Positions 36,927 through 45,150 of a stretch of 64,000 nt of DNA are shown piece after piece. A program made the translations under genes and the position numbers. Below the pieces are notes generated by a model. That model saw only the letters and a list, made by a program, of their open reading frames with translations. It did no database searches and was not told where the DNA came from. This DNA comes from Carpediemonas membranifera (lineage: Eukaryota > Fornicata): the NCBI GenBank assembly GCA_019828565.1, contig JAHDYR010000006.1:371643-435642 (forward strand), read 5' to 3'. Position 1 is the stretch's first letter, and each line of letters begins with the position of its first letter.

Positions 36927-38288
36927 GGTGGTGAAAAGGTCGCCACGGATCGGCGTCGCATAGGAGAGGGGGACAGGGCGGCTTCGGCCGCGAGAATCGG
37001 GGTCACCGGGGTCGACTCCACGATCGGGGCGACGGCTGCTGCATGGGCGCGAGAGATTTTTGTTAGGGTGCGCTGAAGGCCAGTCACGGGCTTGCCGTAG
37101 AGCTGGTCCATCCCACGAGGCCAGTCGATGGAGGTGTCGTTGGCGGCGAAGGTTGATTCGTCGGGGGTTCTGTCCCAGCCCACATCGTGCAGTTGGGCGG
37201 TTGCGGCTAGGTAAGCTGCGTCCCAGGTCATGCTCGGGGTGGGCAGGCGGAGGCCGTTATCGGAGAAATCGAGGCCGAGCCGGAGTGAGTTGTACTTCTC
37301 AGGGTCTAGGAGAAGAATTCTCGCAATCGCCGGCGTCAGGACGTTGGACTCGAAGTTTCGTATGGTCTCACGGTGTTGGGCTGGATCGACAGATCTCATC
37401 AAAAATGAAAGCTTCGGCAGAATACACGAACGGATAAGATTCAGAGCAACGGACGTCCCATCCGTTCCAATGTCTTCAACCATCGACACCACACTAAGCA
37501 ACATCTGTTTCTGCTCGTCTAGCTTCGTCATGAGCTGCATCCGTTCCGCTTCGATGCCGCCAATGGGAATTCCCACGATTACTCCAGTTGGCGAGCACGT
37601 AACGCGAACAGTACGTGCATTCTGCGGCGCGGATGCACAAATCCACTGGCATTTAGCCGGTTTCATTGTTACGCCAATTTGTCGGAAAGCTTCACAAGCT
37701 CCATCGAAAAAAGCCCTGGATGGCGCCGCTAGTCGTCCCCGGGGGGCAATCCATGTGACGTCGTCCTGGTAGGCAACCCACTCGCCGCCCCATTTCGTCT
37801 TCAGCGTGTCGATGATTGGCCGCATGGCCAGCGTGAACAGAATGGGGGACAGTGGGTCTCCTTGAGCGATGCCCTCTAGGGACTCGACGACGCGGCCGGA
37901 CGGCAGAACCAGCCTTCCATTGCCATATACGGCGTCAAAGTACGGGATCGCAACAGGGCAGGCCGCGGCGGCTGTGGACCCTCAACAATTTGCGGGGCAT
38001 GGTGCCGTACGCATTGCTGAGATCAACGGCGCAGATGCTTTGGCCACGGGAATACGCTTCTTGCAGGCGCAGACCCATAACTTCTGTGCCGCACGACTCA
38101 CCCCGCCCGTACTGGTCATCGAGGAGAGGGTCATCCGCGAGGGACGCGGTAACCGCCTTGGCTAGTAGCTTGGCTGCTACTCGACGAAGGGCCTCTCCCA
38201 TGGCGATGGGCCGGACCTCGTCGGGTTTGCCAGGCTTGGGCAGTGGGACGAGGCGGGAGTGGGCCAGAACGTTTGTGTACGGGACGCC
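36920..38288 (-). pseudogene. R2-like reverse transcriptase, 5'-truncated and frameshifted (unit 3)
   Basis: The palm, active site (WVAYQDDVTWIA) and thumb are present. Compared with unit 2 there is one extra A near 37708, one G fewer near 37744 and one extra C near 37980, so the frame is broken twice. The frame runs into element A' at 38289. Confidence 0.85.
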
Positions 38289-38336
38289 CATACTGTTAGA
38301 ATGGCCAGTTAATCCGGGGATATACGGAGGATAAAC
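38289..38336 (+). repeat. Element A' left terminal inverted repeat sequence
   Basis: Identical to 7235..7282. The left flank CC would be the expected 2-bp target duplication. Confidence 0.9.
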
Positions 38337-38362
38337 ACCCTTTTGCACAAGAAACTGCAAGA

Positions 38363-38464
38363 AAAAATGAGATTCACCCGTATCTTTTTCACTATTTCAC
38401 ACGTTTCACCAACGTTTGTGAAACGTAGAGAAACGTGCGGAAGGTACGGGTAAGTCTCATTTTT
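38363..38464. repeat. Subterminal cruciform of element A'
   Basis: Same nested inverted repeat as 7309..7410 in element A. Confidence 0.55.
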
Positions 38465-38560
38465 GCTTGCATACGACGTGCTAGGGGCATTCTTGTGATT
38501 CGTAGGTAGGTGCTGATGTTGCATAACCATTCATTGCTTATTCAAAGTGATAATAACGTG

Positions 38561-38776
38561 CTAGTGGTCTTTAAGTTGCTGTATTACATCTATAAACATA
38601 TCTCCTATCTCTTCCAGAACGTGTTGTGTGTCATTCAGCCTCTCATTCACCAACCCCTCGCAATTCAGCCCAGTGATGTGATTTCGTATTTCTCGAACAG
38701 AATCTTGTATCTTGCCGACTTCATGGAGGCAACTGGTCATATGATTAAGCCTTTCGTTCGTGGATAACCGTAACAT
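38561..38776 (-). CDS. Small helical protein of unknown function (element A')
   Basis: Identical to the 71-codon ORF at 7507..7722. Gypsy-3 inserted 9 bp upstream of its ATG and so separates it from the divergent zinc-finger gene. Confidence 0.35.
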   Translation of the reverse strand: MLRLSTNERLNHMTSCLHEVGKIQDSVREIRNHITGLNCEGLVNERLNDTQHVLEEIGDMFIDVIQQLKDH

Positions 38777-38785
38777 TGTCGTCAA

Positions 38786-38881
38786 TGTGGTATTTACATG
38801 ACTATGTAGACGCAGTTAGAGCCATTATCACCGCGTAGGAGGTATACCCCTTAAACACTTCACACTTGTTTCCAGACTTCA
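38786..38881 (+). repeat. Gypsy-3 5' LTR (96 bp)
   Basis: Identical to 41732..41827. The following leader (GTAATTACTACGG...) lacks a TGG-type primer-binding site. Confidence 0.92.
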
Positions 38882-38903
38882 GTAATTACTACGGTTTGAC
38901 GCA

Positions 38904-40793
38904 ATGGGAGAAGACGTAACGATAGGTCCACCGATGAAGGACCTCACGATCGAAGAGTATATGCGAGTACGAGACATCTACGACACAGTCCAGCCACTGT
39001 CGGAGCACCTCAAGAAACTGGAAGAGGCGAAGATCATCCGTAGGTCGAAGTCGCCCTGGTCGTCGCGCGTGGTCATGGCGAAGAAGAAGGGTGGGGAGTG
39101 GCGCCCGTGCATCAACTATATCCGCTTGAACAAGTTCATCGAGGATCCCCAGCACGACCTCCCGGCCATCGACGACATCATGACGATGCTGGAGGGCAAG
39201 GTCAAGTTCGCAGCCCTGGACGCGAGCAGCGCGTTCCACCAGGTGCCGGTCGAGGAGGGGACGCAGGAGCTGTTGGCGTTCACCACACCCGACGGCCACT
39301 TCACCTATAACACGATGCCGTTCGGGTTGTCGACGGCGGCGGGCCATATGCAGGCAGCGCTGGAGGAGGCGTTCGCGGACATGTTGGGGACGGCCTGCCT
39401 CATCTACGTTGACGACATCCTGGTGTTCGGGGAGACGGTGGAGGAGTACGAGGCCAACCTCCGGCATGTCATGGACCGGGTGAGGGAGCGGAAGATCAAG
39501 CTTAACGAGAAGAAGTGCGCTTTCAACCTTGACGAGGTAGAGTACTTGGGCTGGACTGTGTCGAAGGAGGGACGGTCCGTGCCTGAGTGGAGGGTGGAGG
39601 GTGTACAGAAGCTCGCCCCGGCGCACAACGTCAGCGATGTCAGGGCCCTCCTGGGTATCTTCAACTTCTTCGCGAAGTTCATCCCGGGGTACGCGGACCT
39701 GGCCGAGCCGATCAGGAGGATGGAGCTCAAGGACGCGCCGCCGTGGGGGCCGGACCAGGACAGGGCGCTCGAGGCATTGAAGAAGGCGGTCACGAGCGCG
39801 CCGGTGCTGACACACCCGGACCCGGCGAAGAGACTCGCGCTGTACACGGACGCGTCGGACAAGGGGGTCGGCGCGGTGCTGATGCAGGAGGACGAGGGCG
39901 GCAAGCGGCCGATTATGTTCTTGTCGAAGGCACTGTCCGGCTCGCAGCGCAGGTGGAGCACGTATAGGAAGGAGGCATTCGCCATTGTCCACGCGATCCG
40001 CAAGGCTCGGCGTCTGCTGGCAACGCAGGAGTTCAAGGTGTGGTGTGACCACAGGAACCTCGCGTACGTGTGGGGCGCCAATGACGACATGGTGCAGCGG
40101 TGGGCACTCGAGCTCGCCAACTACAAATTCGACGTGGAGCACGTGCCGGGCAGCCTTAACGAGATCGCCGACGGGCTATCGAGGGCGGCGCTCGCAGAGG
40201 AGCAGGCGAAGCAGGAGCAGGAGGACATTCCGGACCAGAGTCGGACGGAGTCAGACGAGGATGGCCCAGCGGCAGCCGGCGCTGAGACAGAAGAGAGCAA
40301 GCCCAGACCGCAGGGGCAACTGCTGTTCAGAGTAGACGAGTTCAGGACGACACAGGAGGCGAGCCCGACACTGCCGGAGAGTCAGAAGGAAGCGAGGTTC
40401 AAGGAGGTACACGGCGCTGGGAAGGGCCACCATGGGGTGCAACAGACCCTGTGGAAGCTTGAGGACATCGGACTGTCTTGGGACGGAGCCGAAGCTGACG
40501 TGTCAACGATGGTCAAACGATGCCCCGTGTGCCAGAAGTCGGGTATGGGGGGCGACCCGTACCAGTCGAGCGCCGCGCGAGCCGCTGGGACCGTATGGTC
40601 GAGTGTTCGTGGACACCATCGTCATGAAAGAGGCCGACGGCGAGTACCGGAACATCCTGACAGTTGTGGAAGAAACGTCGCGATGGGTCACCCTGGTCCC
40701 GCTGAAGACAGTGTCGTCACGAGAAACCATCGAGGCATTGCAGAGGTTCTACCTCACCCACTTCCCGATGCCGGTCGAGTGGGTAGCAGATAA
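38904..40793 (+). CDS. Gypsy-3 reverse transcriptase and RNase H, with integrase zinc finger
   Basis: This 629-codon frame starts at ATG 38904 just ahead of the RT domain. RT motifs are KFAALDASSAFHQVPV, MPFGLSTAAGHMQ and the active site LIYVDDILVFG. RNase H has LYTDASDKGVGAVL, an RKEAFAIV box and a CDHRNLAYV box. An acidic linker and the integrase HHCC finger (VHGAGKGHHG ... CPVC) follow. After about 40545 the useful frame switches to the next ORF, so the last ~80 codons here are out of frame. A run of six G at 40546..40551 is the likely slip or error site. No Gag or protease precedes it. Confidence 0.88.
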   Translation: MGEDVTIGPPMKDLTIEEYMRVRDIYDTVQPLSEHLKKLEEAKIIRRSKSPWSSRVVMAKKKGGEWRPCINYIRLNKFIEDPQHDLPAIDDIMTMLEGKVKFAALDASSAFHQVPVEEGTQELLAFTTPDGHFTYNTMPFGLSTAAGHMQAALEEAFADMLGTACLIYVDDILVFGETVEEYEANLRHVMDRVRERKIKLNEKKCAFNLDEVEYLGWTVSKEGRSVPEWRVEGVQKLAPAHNVSDVRALLGIFNFFAKFIPGYADLAEPIRRMELKDAPPWGPDQDRALEALKKAVTSAPVLTHPDPAKRLALYTDASDKGVGAVLMQEDEGGKRPIMFLSKALSGSQRRWSTYRKEAFAIVHAIRKARRLLATQEFKVWCDHRNLAYVWGANDDMVQRWALELANYKFDVEHVPGSLNEIADGLSRAALAEEQAKQEQEDIPDQSRTESDEDGPAAAGAETEESKPRPQGQLLFRVDEFRTTQEASPTLPESQKEARFKEVHGAGKGHHGVQQTLWKLEDIGLSWDGAEADVSTMVKRCPVCQKSGMGGDPYQSSAARAAGTVWSSVRGHHRHERGRRRVPEHPDSCGRNVAMGHPGPAEDSVVTRNHRGIAEVLPHPLPDAGRVGSR

Positions 40794-41703
40794 CGGGTCG
40801 CAGTTCGCATCGACCGAGTTTCACGCGTGGGCCAGGGAGACCGGGGCGCGGGTCAACCACACGACGCCGTACTACCACGAGGAGAACGGCGTGGTCGAGC
40901 GGTGGAACAAAGAGGTCAACCGCCACCTGCGGTGCGAGATGTATGAACGGCAGACCAGGAGATGGAAGGGTCTGCTCCCGTCGATCCAGAACATCATCAA
41001 CTCGGCGCGTTCGAGGGCGACCGGGTCGTCGGCGTGGAGACTGGTAGTGGCGGATGGAACCAGAGCGACCGTGGACAAGCTCAAGGAACAGAGGATGGAG
41101 GAGGTGGAGGCTGCGCGCAGGATGATCCAGAACGAAGAAAATAGAAGAAGGAATATGGTGCAGACAGCGGCGAAGAAGAAGCAGGACAGCCAGAAGCGAG
41201 CGGCTGACATTCAGCGGCAGCACCCTGAGTCGCGCGTGGCAGCGGGTTACTGGGTCTTCGTGGATCGCGACGCGGAGATTCGCAAGAAGTACGACCTCAA
41301 GTGGCGCGGACCGTTGATGGTGGTCAGGAAGGTCCCCGGGAAGGCGAACTCGTACGTTGTGCGAGACCCAGAGACGAAGAAGACGTATCAGAAGCACGTT
41401 TCTCACCTGAAAGTCGCCGAGGGAGAGTGGAGCGAAGAGAAGGCCAAAGTAGCATGCGCCTTAGATAGAAGCCAGGCGTATATCAAGAAGATAGTGGACT
41501 GGAGGATTAGAAGAGACGCCAACAGGACACCGGAAGTGAGGTGCAGGTGGCTGGGATTCGAAGCCAGCGAAGACACCTGGAGAGTGGCAACAGACGAAGA
41601 CATGCGGTCCAACATCGTGTTATTGAAGTACATGGAGGACCATAGCCAACTTGCAAAGTGCGTTGACGAGCATTTGCGCAAAGTCGGTCAGAGTCGGAAA
41701 TAG
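40552..41703 (+). CDS. Gypsy-3 integrase core and chromodomain (frame +1)
   Basis: The useful frame begins after the G run and reads through PLGPYGRVFVDTIV. The core has the three acidic residues in FVDTIVM, VADNGSQF and YYHEENGVVERWNKE. A GPY/F-like region (YDLKWRGPLMVVRKV) and a C-terminal chromodomain-like segment (VRCRWLGFEASEDTW) follow. The open frame extends back to 40432, but that part is a shadow of the HHCC region in the other frame. It may be expressed by a +1 shift, or the break may be an assembly error. Confidence 0.85.
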   Translation, partial: ATRTSRAPREPLGPYGRVFVDTIVMKEADGEYRNILTVVEETSRWVTLVPLKTVSSRETIEALQRFYLTHFPMPVEWVADNGSQFASTEFHAWARETGARVNHTTPYYHEENGVVERWNKEVNRHLRCEMYERQTRRWKGLLPSIQNIINSARSRATGSSAWRLVVADGTRATVDKLKEQRMEEVEAARRMIQNEENRRRNMVQTAAKKKQDSQKRAADIQRQHPESRVAAGYWVFVDRDAEIRKKYDLKWRGPLMVVRKVPGKANSYVVRDPETKKTYQKHVSHLKVAEGEWSEEKAKVACALDRSQAYIKKIVDWRIRRDANRTPEVRCRWLGFEASEDTWRVATDEDMRSNIVLLKYMEDHSQLAKCVDEHLRKVGQSRK

Positions 41704-41731
41704 AAGCATGGCTCTGATGGAGGAGGGGTAG

Positions 41732-41827
41732 TGTGGTATTTACATGACTATGTAGACGCAGTTAGAGCCATTATCACCGCGTAGGAGGTATACCCCTTAA
41801 ACACTTCACACTTGTTTCCAGACTTCA
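41732..41827 (+). repeat. Gypsy-3 3' LTR (96 bp)
   Basis: Identical to 38786..38881, preceded by a purine tract (GATGGAGGAGGGGTAG) and followed by the GTCAA duplication. Confidence 0.92.
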
Positions 41828-41857
41828 GTCAACACCTGCGCAGTTTAAGATGAGAAT

Positions 41858-43078
41858 ATGACGACCAGTGAAACTGCGAAGAAAGCTGAGATTTCGCAGG
41901 GCACGTCTTGCGGATCGGATAAGAGAACAGAGTACCGCCGGCTGTTCGTGACTAGCTTCCTGGAATGCTTTTTCGACGTCGCGGACATCCCAACTATCGG
42001 TCTGACGACCTCTGACGTTCATCGCGCTCTCCTTGGCATGCAGGATGTGATATCGGGCCTCTGCAACGGCTTTCGCAAGATTGCTATTGCAAACTCCGTC
42101 AGGCGCACGACTACTGAGCCCATTCAGGCATTTGTGGCAAGTAGAAAGGGTGGCACAGAGCTCATTGGCACAAAGATACCCTACCTGGTTGTCAGAGACA
42201 GAGCAAATGCAGCTGAACACTTGCAGGAGTTTAGAAACAGGATGTCTGTGCTGTTTCGGGGACTTGGACTCCACGATGTCTCCAGTCTGATCACTTGCAC
42301 CGGCATTCAATGGCCTCCAGCCGTTGTAATCAGGATCAAGCATCGCAAGCTCCAGCCTGAGCCACGTACCCCAGCAGAAACACCCGCAGAGACACCCACA
42401 AAGACTCCAGTGACAACATTGGTACCAAAGCTCAGAAAAAGAGCTGACTTGGCTACCATCAAGCCTGATTCCCCCGTCAAGAAGCTTAATTTTGATGCGC
42501 AGATGCATGAGCCTGATCAGAAGCGATCGAGGCTCGAAGAGGCTGACTTGAAGGAGGTTGCCGCGATGGTGACGGCTTCACTCTCCACAACTGTCACTGA
42601 TCTCCTCAAGCAGTCACCCAAGGCCGTTGAAATGAACGATAAGGTCCCCGCCCTCAAGCAAGCGACGTTTCTGAAGCTATATCAGCGTAAGTTACTGTTC
42701 GCATGCGCTGTTTGTGCCTCACCTGAATGGTACTTCAACCCAAACATGAAAAGAAACGAGTATGAAACGTGCTATCTCTGCCATCAGTTCATGCATCTTC
42801 AGTGTGTCAGAGAGAAGAGGATTGATGGTAAGAACAGAAAGGTTTGCGCAGCTTGCAGTCTGGCAGGAAGGTCTAACAGATGTCACGCGTGTATCAAGGA
42901 CGGAGACAAGTCGACAAAGGACACTGGCGTCTGCCGGGCGTGCCTAAACTGGTTCTGCGAAGAGAAACACTTCAGCTATGCTGAGTTCCATCTCGACGGC
43001 CAGGACTATCGTGTCAGGTTCTGCGACCAGTGTATGACTGTCTACCAGAAGGTGGCGGATATGAAGCCAATTGAGTAA
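41858..43078 (+). CDS. Double zinc-finger protein, PHD-like plus FYVE-like (element A')
   Basis: 406 residues, identical to 7757..8977 except for Asp instead of Ala after HEP. Same cysteine/histidine ladder in the last 130 residues. Confidence 0.8.
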   Translation: MTTSETAKKAEISQGTSCGSDKRTEYRRLFVTSFLECFFDVADIPTIGLTTSDVHRALLGMQDVISGLCNGFRKIAIANSVRRTTTEPIQAFVASRKGGTELIGTKIPYLVVRDRANAAEHLQEFRNRMSVLFRGLGLHDVSSLITCTGIQWPPAVVIRIKHRKLQPEPRTPAETPAETPTKTPVTTLVPKLRKRADLATIKPDSPVKKLNFDAQMHEPDQKRSRLEEADLKEVAAMVTASLSTTVTDLLKQSPKAVEMNDKVPALKQATFLKLYQRKLLFACAVCASPEWYFNPNMKRNEYETCYLCHQFMHLQCVREKRIDGKNRKVCAACSLAGRSNRCHACIKDGDKSTKDTGVCRACLNWFCEEKHFSYAEFHLDGQDYRVRFCDQCMTVYQKVADMKPIE

Positions 43079-43101
43079 GTTAAATAGGGAGATTTTGAAC
43101 T

Positions 43102-44127
43102 TTAAGTGTCTTCCAGTGCCGCTCTGTGCGCAACTGTCATCTCAGTAATGTAGCGCGAGGCCATAACATCCGCCGGAGATCTCTGCAGTGGTCTATATGC
43201 AAGTACCTCAGAAACAAGGTCGACCATCTCGGGAAGAGGGATTGGCGTGCGGAACTGAGTGGCTGTGAGGATCTCAATCGCGCCCGGGGTTATGGACATT
43301 GATCCATTCGCGATAACCCGTCTCCCTGCTGTGCCAGGTGCGAGCCCATAGCCGGAGAAGTAACGCGAGACGAAGTGGAGCGGGTTGTCCATGCATGTAG
43401 TGCGGTAGAGCCAAAAGCAGTCCTGCAGGACGAGTTCGTTGGCAAGCATTTTCTCCGGAGTGAGAATGATGCACGTATGCTCGTATGCCTGGGTCGAAAT
43501 GGACTGCTTAAGCAGAGAGAACTCGCTATTGTCCGCTCCGGTACAGGTGGCGAAGTAGATGAGCCGAACCCGGCTGGTGGTGACGAGGGATGGCTCACGG
43601 AAAGCGAAGAGGATCATCTGTACGATATCGTGAAGGTACAGGAACTCGTTAGCGCTCGCATTAACGATCATTCTCGACGTTGTGGTCTCGCTGTGGCCAG
43701 AAACAACCCAGAATGTCTCGAAATTGGCGAATTCTGCAGCCAACTGTTGCAGTATGGAGCCGAGGTGGGTCGTCGAGACGAAACTGACGGCAACCGTGGT
43801 GAGCCACTCGTCGCTGACGAGATCGAGGATGGCCTTCATGCGCTTGTGGTACCCCTCGGAGCCAGCAAGCCCGGTGACAGTGAAGACCGGGTTCGCACAA
43901 GTAGGTGCTTCGAAGCCATGGACTGGCTCGAGCAGGATAACGATGCGGCGGTTCACAAGCTTGCTCAGGGTGAAGGGGCAGTCATGCGTGTACCTGATTC
44001 CGTCATATTCCTTCAGCCCTTGGTTGCGAAGGTCAGAACGCGGCCTAGTGATTCCACAGACGCATTCATACGTGAGAGGATGGTCGCTGATGCGTCTGGT
44101 ACCGAATTTGCCAAATTTCCTCTCCAT
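43102..44127 (-). CDS. Caspase/CHAT-like putative cysteine peptidase (element A')
   Basis: Copy of 9001..10026. The candidate dyad SGHSE and ATCTGAD and the N-terminal Cys/His cluster are unchanged. One base difference near 44018 does not alter the frame. Upstream hairpin conserved at 44132..44164. Confidence 0.55.
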   Translation of the reverse strand: MERKFGKFGTRRISDHPLTYECVCGITRPRSDLRNQGLKEYDGIRYTHDCPFTLSKLVNRRIVILLEPVHGFEAPTCANPVFTVTGLAGSEGYHKRMKAILDLVSDEWLTTVAVSFVSTTHLGSILQQLAAEFANFETFWVVSGHSETTTSRMIVNASANEFLYLHDIVQMILFAFREPSLVTTSRVRLIYFATCTGADNSEFSLLKQSISTQAYEHTCIILTPEKMLANELVLQDCFWLYRTTCMDNPLHFVSRYFSGYGLAPGTAGRRVIANGSMSITPGAIEILTATQFRTPIPLPEMVDLVSEVLAYRPLQRSPADVMASRYITEMTVAHRAALEDT

Positions 44128-44131
44128 TTGG

Positions 44132-44164
44132 CAACTACCACTTTTTTTCCAACACTGGTAGTTG
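44132..44164. promoter_or_regulatory. Hairpin upstream of the caspase-like gene (element A')
   Basis: CAACTACCA and TGGTAGTTG arms as at 10031..10063. Confidence 0.45.
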
Positions 44165-44313
44165 GCCGAACCAGCTATAGGGAAGGATATGGACCACAAT
44201 AAGCAAGCATTCTGGTGTTACAGATAAGATATTGTATGTGTGTCCTTTACGGTGTGAGACGGCCCCATCAATCCCGAGAAATACCGCGTGTCCGTTTGCA
44301 AAAAAAAAATCAG

Positions 44314-45124
44314 ATGGCGAGAAGAAAGGCGCTCCCACCAAAGCCGCAGCCTGGGGGTATCAGAATACCCATTACGTCCACTGCGGGCAAGACGCCGCCG
44401 TCTGCGCCTTCAAATGATTCTCAGGAGGATTCCTCAAGCGAAGATTCCATCATTGAATCCGTTGTGCATACTCAGGCACTGCATCCGGATCTGGTCGCCG
44501 CGATCTACCCAAACACTCCCGAGGAGTCGATCAGGGAGCTTAAAGAGGCCGAGAAGGACCTTCCTCCCCTCGAACCCCCCGAGTTGGTTATCCACCCGGC
44601 TGACCCACCCCTCCATTGCCGTTGAGGTGCAGCCTTGTCTGGCTCCCCGACCACACGGACGTGGGTAGAGGCCTCATTGCAACTGCCGCAATTGAGCCCG
44701 GAAAGCTCCTCGGCATTTACGCCGGTAGGATTGTGTCCGACGAGGACTACCACGCGAATAACAGCAACATGGTGTTTGTTCATTGTTCATTATGCCTTTA
44801 CACAGCATTTCATTCGACGCTAGCAACCTTCACGTCGACGCAGGCGAAGGTGAAGGCATTGGTGTACACCTCATCAACCACAGTGAGAGTGACACCAACT
44901 GCCAGTTCACCAACCGTTTGCTCAAGGACCTTCCAGTCCTTGCGGTTGAGTCGACGAACGTCATTCAGGCCGAAGAGTTTCTTCGTATCAGTTACGGCGA
45001 GATCTTCTTTGATGCGGGTGAGGTCTTAACCATTGCTAGGTTCCCGAGTCTGCCCATTTCTCATCCAAACTATCTCACAAGGTTCCTGGAGCAGTATCCG
45101 GCACTCAAGAAGCGGAAGAAATGA
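44314..45124 (+). CDS. SET-domain protein methyltransferase with mini-introns (element A')
   Basis: Better-preserved copy of the SET gene. From ATG 44314 the first exon encodes an acidic serine-rich arm (NDSQEDSSSEDS) and runs to about 44582. A likely 50-nt intron (44583..44632, ending TGCAG; a 44-nt alternative ends at 44626) brings in the SET start LVWLPDHTDVGRGL. A 32-nt intron (44774..44805) joins the two SET halves. With both removed the frame is 242 residues. The GRGL, INHSESDTNC and ISYGE motifs are intact, so the enzyme may be functional. No pre-SET cysteine cluster is visible, as in compact viral-type SET proteins. Confidence 0.78.
44583..44632 (+). other. Probable 50-nt intron in the SET gene (element A')
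   Basis: GTTGGT donor and GTGCAG acceptor; length 50 restores the frame, as does a 44-nt version ending GTTGAG. The donor is weaker than in the other introns, so this is the least certain of the set. Confidence 0.45.
44774..44805 (+). other. 32-nt intron in the SET gene (element A')
   Basis: Same as 10673..10704 in element A: GTTTGT donor, CACAG acceptor. Confidence 0.75.
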
Positions 45125-45150
45125 ATTAAAATGTCAAAACATCTCTTTTT

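Larger units (their letters stand above)
36098..38288 (-). mobile_element. R2-like non-LTR retrotransposon, unit 3, truncated by element A'
   Basis: Third unit of the array. Only its 3' 2.2 kb is present, because element A' begins at 38289 inside the RT region (left flank ...GGGACGCC; in unit 2 this continues TTCGGCC). The rest, with ORF1 and the upstream flank of the original tRNA site, should lie beyond the far end of A', outside this window. Confidence 0.85.
38786..41827 (+). mobile_element. Gypsy-3: gag-less Ty3/gypsy element with identical 96-bp LTRs
   Basis: Identical 96-bp LTRs (38786..38881 and 41732..41827) with TG...CA ends and a 5-bp GTCAA duplication (38781..38785 and 41828..41832). 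The internal part encodes RT, RNase H, integrase and a chromodomain but no Gag or protease; its first ATG lies 22 nt after the LTR. A frame change is needed before the integrase core. Identical LTRs mean a very recent insertion, so it was probably moved by proteins from a complete relative. Confidence 0.92.

Noticed and set aside
28138-38288. The regular ~4-kb repeats as a tandem gene family or satellite
   Set aside because: Each unit encodes RT and a restriction-like endonuclease and is bounded by the same 14-bp tRNA target segment, so they are stacked retrotransposons.
38889-40142. A 417-residue antisense ORF opposite the Gypsy-3 RT
   Set aside because: It mirrors the GC-rich codon pattern of the RT and has no features of its own.
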